Shown piece after piece: positions 5,660-8,143 of a stretch of DNA of 8,143 nucleotides. Origin of the DNA: Ruminococcus sp. (lineage in GTDB: Bacteria > Bacillota > Clostridia > Oscillospirales > Ruminococcaceae); contig JAGCWY010000037.1 in assembly GCA_017961625.1 (NCBI GenBank), positions 1-8,143 of the forward strand. The letters are read 5' to 3'. The notes beneath the pieces are model-generated. The model was not told where the DNA came from. It did not search any database and saw only the letters and a program-made list of their open reading frames with translations. The stretch's first letter is position 1, and each line of letters starts with the position of its first letter. Position numbers and translations under genes: made by a program.

Positions 5660-6205
5660 TTACTTCTTGCCCTTACCAGCTTTACCTTCCTTGCGGATGA
5701 TATGCTCGCCTTCGTATCTGATACCCTTGCCCTTATACGGCTCAGGTGGACGCTTTTCGCGTATCTCAGCTGCAAACTGACCTACAGCCTGCTTGTCGAT
5801 ACCGTTAACTATGATCTTGTTGGGCTGAGGAACTTCAAGCTTGATAGCGTCTGTATCCTCGAATACAACAGGATGTGAGAAGCCAAGGTTAAGTGTTACC
5901 TTGTTGCCGCTCTTTGCTGCACGGTAGCCGACACCCTCGATCTCGAGAGTCTTTGAATATCCATTTGTTACGCCCTCAACCATGTTGTGGATGAGAGTTC
6001 TTGTAAGACCATGAAGTGAACGAAGACGCTTGTCATCGTTAGGTCTTGTTACTGTTATAGTGCCGTTCTCGACATCTATGCCGAGCTCTGCACTGAACTG
6101 TCTTGAAAGCTGACCCTTAGGTCCCTTTACAGTGATAAGATTGTTTTCGTTCTTAATCTCTACACCTGCAGGAACGCTGATGGGCATTTTACCGATTCTT
6201 GACAT
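5660..6205 (-). CDS. rplF: 50S ribosomal protein L6
   Basis: L6 sits near the factor-binding site of the large subunit, close to the sarcin-ricin loop. The 181 residues contain two similar domains, as expected: an N-terminal one beginning SRIGKMPISVPAGVEI (2-17) with VKGPKGQLSR (26-35), and a C-terminal one with EGVGYRAAKSGN (90-101) and NLGFSHPV (106-113). The hallmark RPPEPYKGKGIRY is at 152-164, followed by a basic tail GKAGKGKK. The ATG start is 9 bases from a GGAGG site (6215-6219) that is joined to the rpsH stop codon. It lies 14 bases after rpsH and 19 before rplR. Nothing is missing. Confidence 0.99.
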   Translation of the reverse strand: MSRIGKMPISVPAGVEIKNENNLITVKGPKGQLSRQFSAELGIDVENGTITVTRPNDDKRLRSLHGLTRTLIHNMVEGVTNGYSKTLEIEGVGYRAAKSGNKVTLNLGFSHPVVFEDTDAIKLEVPQPNKIIVNGIDKQAVGQFAAEIREKRPPEPYKGKGIRYEGEHIIRKEGKAGKGKK

Positions 6206-6219
6206 GATCAGTTTCCTCC

Positions 6220-6618
6220 TTACCAGATGTATGCAAGGACTTCGCCGCCGACATTAAGCTCTCTTGCCTTCTTGTCGGTTACTATTCCCTTTGATGTTGA
6301 AACGATTGCGATACCAAGGCCTTTTCTTACCTTAGGCATATCTGCGCAGCTCGAGTAGATACGCAGACCGGGCTTAGAAACTCTTCTGAGGCCCGTTATA
6401 ACGGGAGACTTATTGTCGCCGTATTTAAGCGTGATTCTGATAACACCCTGCTTTCCGTCTTCGATGAGCTGGAAGCCCTTTACGTATCCCTCGTCTACGA
6501 GGATCTGTGTAATGTCCTTCTTTACTCTTGAAGCGGGAACGTCAACTGTGGCGTGCTTTGCAGTATTCGCATTGCGAATTCTTGTTAAAAGATCAGCGAT
6601 TGTATCAGTTATCTGCAT
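6220..6618 (-). CDS. rpsH: 30S ribosomal protein S8
   Basis: S8 is a primary binder of the central domain of 16S rRNA. In E. coli it also represses the spc operon by binding its mRNA near the rplE start; whether this happens here cannot be seen. The 132 residues start with the typical TDTIADLLTRIRNAN (4-18). VKKDITQILVDEGYVKGF (32-49) follows, and the C-terminal rRNA-binding part has SKPGLRIYSS (81-90) and the signature GLGIAIVSTSKGIVTDKKAR (100-119), ending GGEVLAYIW. The ATG start has an AAGGAGGT site (6627-6634) 8 bases away. It lies 24 bases after rpsN. The stop TAA forms part of the rplF binding site. Confidence 0.99.
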   Translation of the reverse strand: MQITDTIADLLTRIRNANTAKHATVDVPASRVKKDITQILVDEGYVKGFQLIEDGKQGVIRITLKYGDNKSPVITGLRRVSKPGLRIYSSCADMPKVRKGLGIAIVSTSKGIVTDKKARELNVGGEVLAYIW

Positions 6619-6642
6619 GCCGAATGACCTCCTTCTTGTATT

Positions 6643-6828
6643 TTACCAGCTTGCCTTTTTAACACCAGGAATCTGACCGTCGTGTGCAAGCTCTCTGAAG
6701 CAGATACGGCAGATGCCGAACTTTCTGAGATATGCGTGCGGTCTGCCACAGATCTTACATCTGTTGTAAGCTCTTGTGGAATACTTGGGAGTTCTCTGCT
6801 GCTTATTGATCATTGCCTTCTTAGCCAT
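6643..6828 (-). CDS. rpsN: 30S ribosomal protein S14, short zinc type
   Basis: S14 helps complete the head of the 30S subunit at a late step of assembly. At 61 residues this is the short type Z form; the longer zinc-free form of about 100 residues is a different branch. Zinc ligands are Cys24-X2-Cys27 and Cys40-X2-Cys43, in NRCKICGRPHAYLRKFGICR. The start is AKKAMINKQQ and the end GQIPGVKKASW. The ATG at 6828-6826 is chosen because GGAGG (6836-6840) lies 7 bases upstream; a longer reading to 6897 would add 23 residues that run back into rplE and lack family similarity. It sits between rplE and rpsH, its normal place. Firmicutes often carry an extra zinc-free S14 elsewhere; none is in this window. 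Confidence 0.98.
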   Translation of the reverse strand: MAKKAMINKQQRTPKYSTRAYNRCKICGRPHAYLRKFGICRICFRELAHDGQIPGVKKASW

Positions 6829-6844
6829 TTTTAATCCTCCCTGA

Positions 6845-7384
6845 TTACTTGATGAACGGAGCGCCCATAAGTGAAAGGAGCTCTCTTGCCTCTTCATCAG
6901 TCTGTGCTGTTGTGATGAAGTTTATATCCATACCTCTTACCTTGTCGATCTTATCGTACTCGATCTCAGGGAAGATAAGCTGTTCCTTGATACCTGTTGA
7001 ATAGTTGCCCTTGCCGTCGAATGAATTTGCGCTGATTCCTCTGAAGTCACGTACACGAGGGAACGCAACATTGAAGAGCTTGTTTACAAATTCATACATT
7101 CTTTCGCCTCTGAGGGTAACTTTTACGCCGATAGGCATACCCTCACGGAGCTTGAAGTTAGCAACAGACTTCTTTGCTCTGCATACTACAGGCTTCTGAC
7201 CTGTGATTGCTGCGAGATCGGTCATGATAGCGTCGATGACCTTGGCGTTGTCCTTTGCTTCACCTGCGCCGACGTTGATTACAACCTTATCGAGCTTCGG
7301 GATCTGCATAACACTCTTATAGCCGAACTTCTTCATAAGTGCAGGAGCAACGTCGCTAACATAATAATCCTTTAAACTTGCCAT
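6845..7384 (-). CDS. rplE: 50S ribosomal protein L5
   Basis: L5 binds 5S rRNA and forms part of the central protuberance, reaching the P-site tRNA and S13. The 179 residues are standard length. Landmarks are IPKLDKVVINVGAGEA (28-43), TGQKPVVCRAKKSVANFKLR (61-80), GVKVTLRGERMYEF (86-99), the pair FPRVRDFRG (108-116) and NYSTGIKEQLIFPEI (127-141). DINFITTAQTDEEARELL (153-170) closes the fold. The ATG start is at 7384-7382; an AAAGGAGA site (7391-7398) lies about 6 bases upstream. It follows rplX by 18 bases and precedes rpsN by 16. In E. coli the mRNA around this gene's start is the S8 repressor site; I saw no clear equivalent. Confidence 0.99.
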   Translation of the reverse strand: MASLKDYYVSDVAPALMKKFGYKSVMQIPKLDKVVINVGAGEAKDNAKVIDAIMTDLAAITGQKPVVCRAKKSVANFKLREGMPIGVKVTLRGERMYEFVNKLFNVAFPRVRDFRGISANSFDGKGNYSTGIKEQLIFPEIEYDKIDKVRGMDINFITTAQTDEEARELLSLMGAPFIK

Positions 7385-7402
7385 GTCGTTTCTCCTTTAC
7401 TA

Positions 7403-7744
7403 TTATTCAAAAGACTTTCCGCACTTCTTGCAAACGCGGAGTTTCTTGCCGTCCTCTATAACGTGACCTACTCTTGTGGGCTTGCCGCACTTGGGGCAAA
7501 CAAGCTGTACCTTGCAAGCGTATACAGGAGCCTCTGTTCTTACAAGGCCGCCCTTTTCGCCCATTCTTGTAGGCTTTACGTGCTTTGTGATCATGTTGAC
7601 GCCTTCAACGATGACCTTATCCTCCTTCGGGCTTACCTGTACAACCTTACCGGTCTTCCTGTCGCCCTTGCTGTCGTACTTGTCCTCGTACTTGCCGGTG
7701 AGAAGGATTACAGTGTCACCGGTTTTAACGTGTACTTTACTCAT
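7403..7744 (-). CDS. rplX: 50S ribosomal protein L24 with zinc ribbon and extended KOW loop
   Basis: L24 starts assembly of the large subunit by binding the 5' end of 23S rRNA and later sits near the exit tunnel. It has 113 residues. The KOW domain begins VKTGDTVILLTGK (6-18) and continues TGKVVQVSPKEDKVIVEGVN (31-50), then HVKPTRMGEKGG. Between these, YEDKYDSKGDRK (19-30) is longer by about eight residues than the short GKDKGK-type loop usual for the family. The C-terminus carries Cys83-X2-Cys86 and Cys105-X2-Cys108, a zinc ribbon found in some L24 proteins and absent in Bacillus. The ATG start has a GGAGGT site (7756-7761) 11 bases upstream. It lies 18 bases from both neighbours and ends in TAA. 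Confidence 0.98.
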   Translation of the reverse strand: MSKVHVKTGDTVILLTGKYEDKYDSKGDRKTGKVVQVSPKEDKVIVEGVNMITKHVKPTRMGEKGGLVRTEAPVYACKVQLVCPKCGKPTRVGHVIEDGKKLRVCKKCGKSFE

Positions 7745-7762
7745 AATCGAATGACACCTCCA

Positions 7763-8131
7763 TTAAAGAACTTCAGGGGCAAGGCTGAGGATCTTTGTGT
7801 ACTCCTTTTCACGGAGCTCCTTAGCAACAGGTCCGAATATACGGGTTCCCTTGGGGTTCTTGTCTTCCTTAATAATAACAGCAGCGTTCTCATCGAAGCG
7901 GATGTAAGTACCGTCCTCTCTTCTGAGACCCTTTGCTGAACGAACGATAACTGCCTTTACAACATCGCCCTTCTTTACAACGCCTCCGGGTGTTGCTTTC
8001 TTTACTGAAGCAACCACTACATCGCCGATATTTGCATATCTTCTGCGTGTACCTCCCAGAACTCTTATACACATAAGCTCCTTAGCGCCTGTGTTATCAG
8101 CGACTTTAAGATAAGTCTGCATCTGTATCAC
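7763..8131 (-). CDS. rplN: 50S ribosomal protein L14
   Basis: L14 lies on the subunit interface, where it contacts 16S rRNA helix 14 (bridge B8) and is the target of the silencing factor RsfS in other bacteria. The 122-residue length is exact for the family. Landmarks are LKVADNTGAKELMCIRVLGG (8-27), RRRYANIGDVVVASVKKATP (29-48), GDVVKAVIVRSAKG (55-68), DGTYIRFDENAAVI (73-86) and GTRIFGPVAKELRE (94-107). The start is taken as GTG at 8131-8129: with it the protein begins MIQMQT, as in relatives (MIQ...T), and GAGG (8140-8143, at the window edge) is 8 bases upstream. An internal ATG three codons later would lose conserved residues. Downstream comes rplX after 18 bases; rpsQ is expected upstream but lies outside. 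Confidence 0.97.
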   Translation of the reverse strand: MIQMQTYLKVADNTGAKELMCIRVLGGTRRRYANIGDVVVASVKKATPGGVVKKGDVVKAVIVRSAKGLRREDGTYIRFDENAAVIIKEDKNPKGTRIFGPVAKELREKEYTKILSLAPEVL

Positions 8132-8143
8132 AGCGTGTTCCTC

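Noticed and set aside
6829..6897. A longer N-terminus for S14, starting inside rplE
   Set aside because: The extra residues do not match the S14 family, and the binding site at 6836-6840 fits the internal ATG at 6828.
7463..7939. A 158-codon open frame on the plus strand opposite rplX and rplN
   Set aside because: It crosses two certain genes and their spacer in antisense, and the translation resembles no known protein type.
8120..8122. An internal ATG as the start of rplN
   Set aside because: It would remove the conserved first residues (M-I-Q) and has no binding site at a good distance; the GTG at 8131 has one.
1..8143. Mobile element, CRISPR array, RNA gene, attachment site, or new defence or metabolic system
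   Set aside because: All but short spacers of at most 48 bases is taken up by known housekeeping genes. No repeats of useful length, tRNA-like folds or foreign genes were seen.

Overview
The window is a single block of genes, all read on the minus strand. It covers most of the bacterial spc ribosomal protein operon and the start of the alpha operon that follows it. In transcription order (high to low coordinates) the genes are rplN, rplX, rplE, rpsN, rpsH, rplF, rplR, rpsE, rpmD, rplO, secY, adk, map, a small KOW-domain gene, infA, rpmJ, rpsM and a 3'-truncated rpsK. Eighteen genes are supported and sixteen of them are complete beyond doubt; rplN is also complete if its GTG start is right, and rpsK runs off the window edge.

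The organism is most likely a Gram-positive of the class Clostridia, perhaps a Ruminococcus-like gut anaerobe. The evidence is the order secY-adk-map-KOW-infA-rpmJ-rpsM-rpsK, the zinc-type S14, an adenylate kinase with a four-cysteine LID, very strong AGGAGG-type ribosome binding sites and heavy AGA/TAA use. The class is a fair inference; the genus is only an impression.

Layout: positions 4115-8131 hold ten ribosomal protein genes for both subunits. Positions 2773-4113 encode the SecY translocon channel. Positions 1367-2757 hold adenylate kinase and methionine aminopeptidase, which overlap by one base. Positions 876-1352 hold the KOW protein and initiation factor IF-1. Positions 1-827 hold L36, S13 and most of S11. 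Gaps are 1-48 bases, and no terminator or convincing promoter is visible inside the block, so it is probably transcribed as one unit from a promoter beyond the right edge, continuing past the left edge.

The genes form one growth programme: ribosome building (L14-L15, L36, S13, S11), start of translation (IF-1), removal of the initiator methionine (Map), protein export (SecY) and adenylate balance (Adk).

I see no mobile element, CRISPR array, RNA gene or new system. The points worth a second look are small: the poorly characterised KOW protein, an unusual loop insertion in L24, five non-ATG starts including a TTG for S11, decoy ATG codons at several junctions, and repeated use of stop codons fused to the next gene's ribosome binding site.
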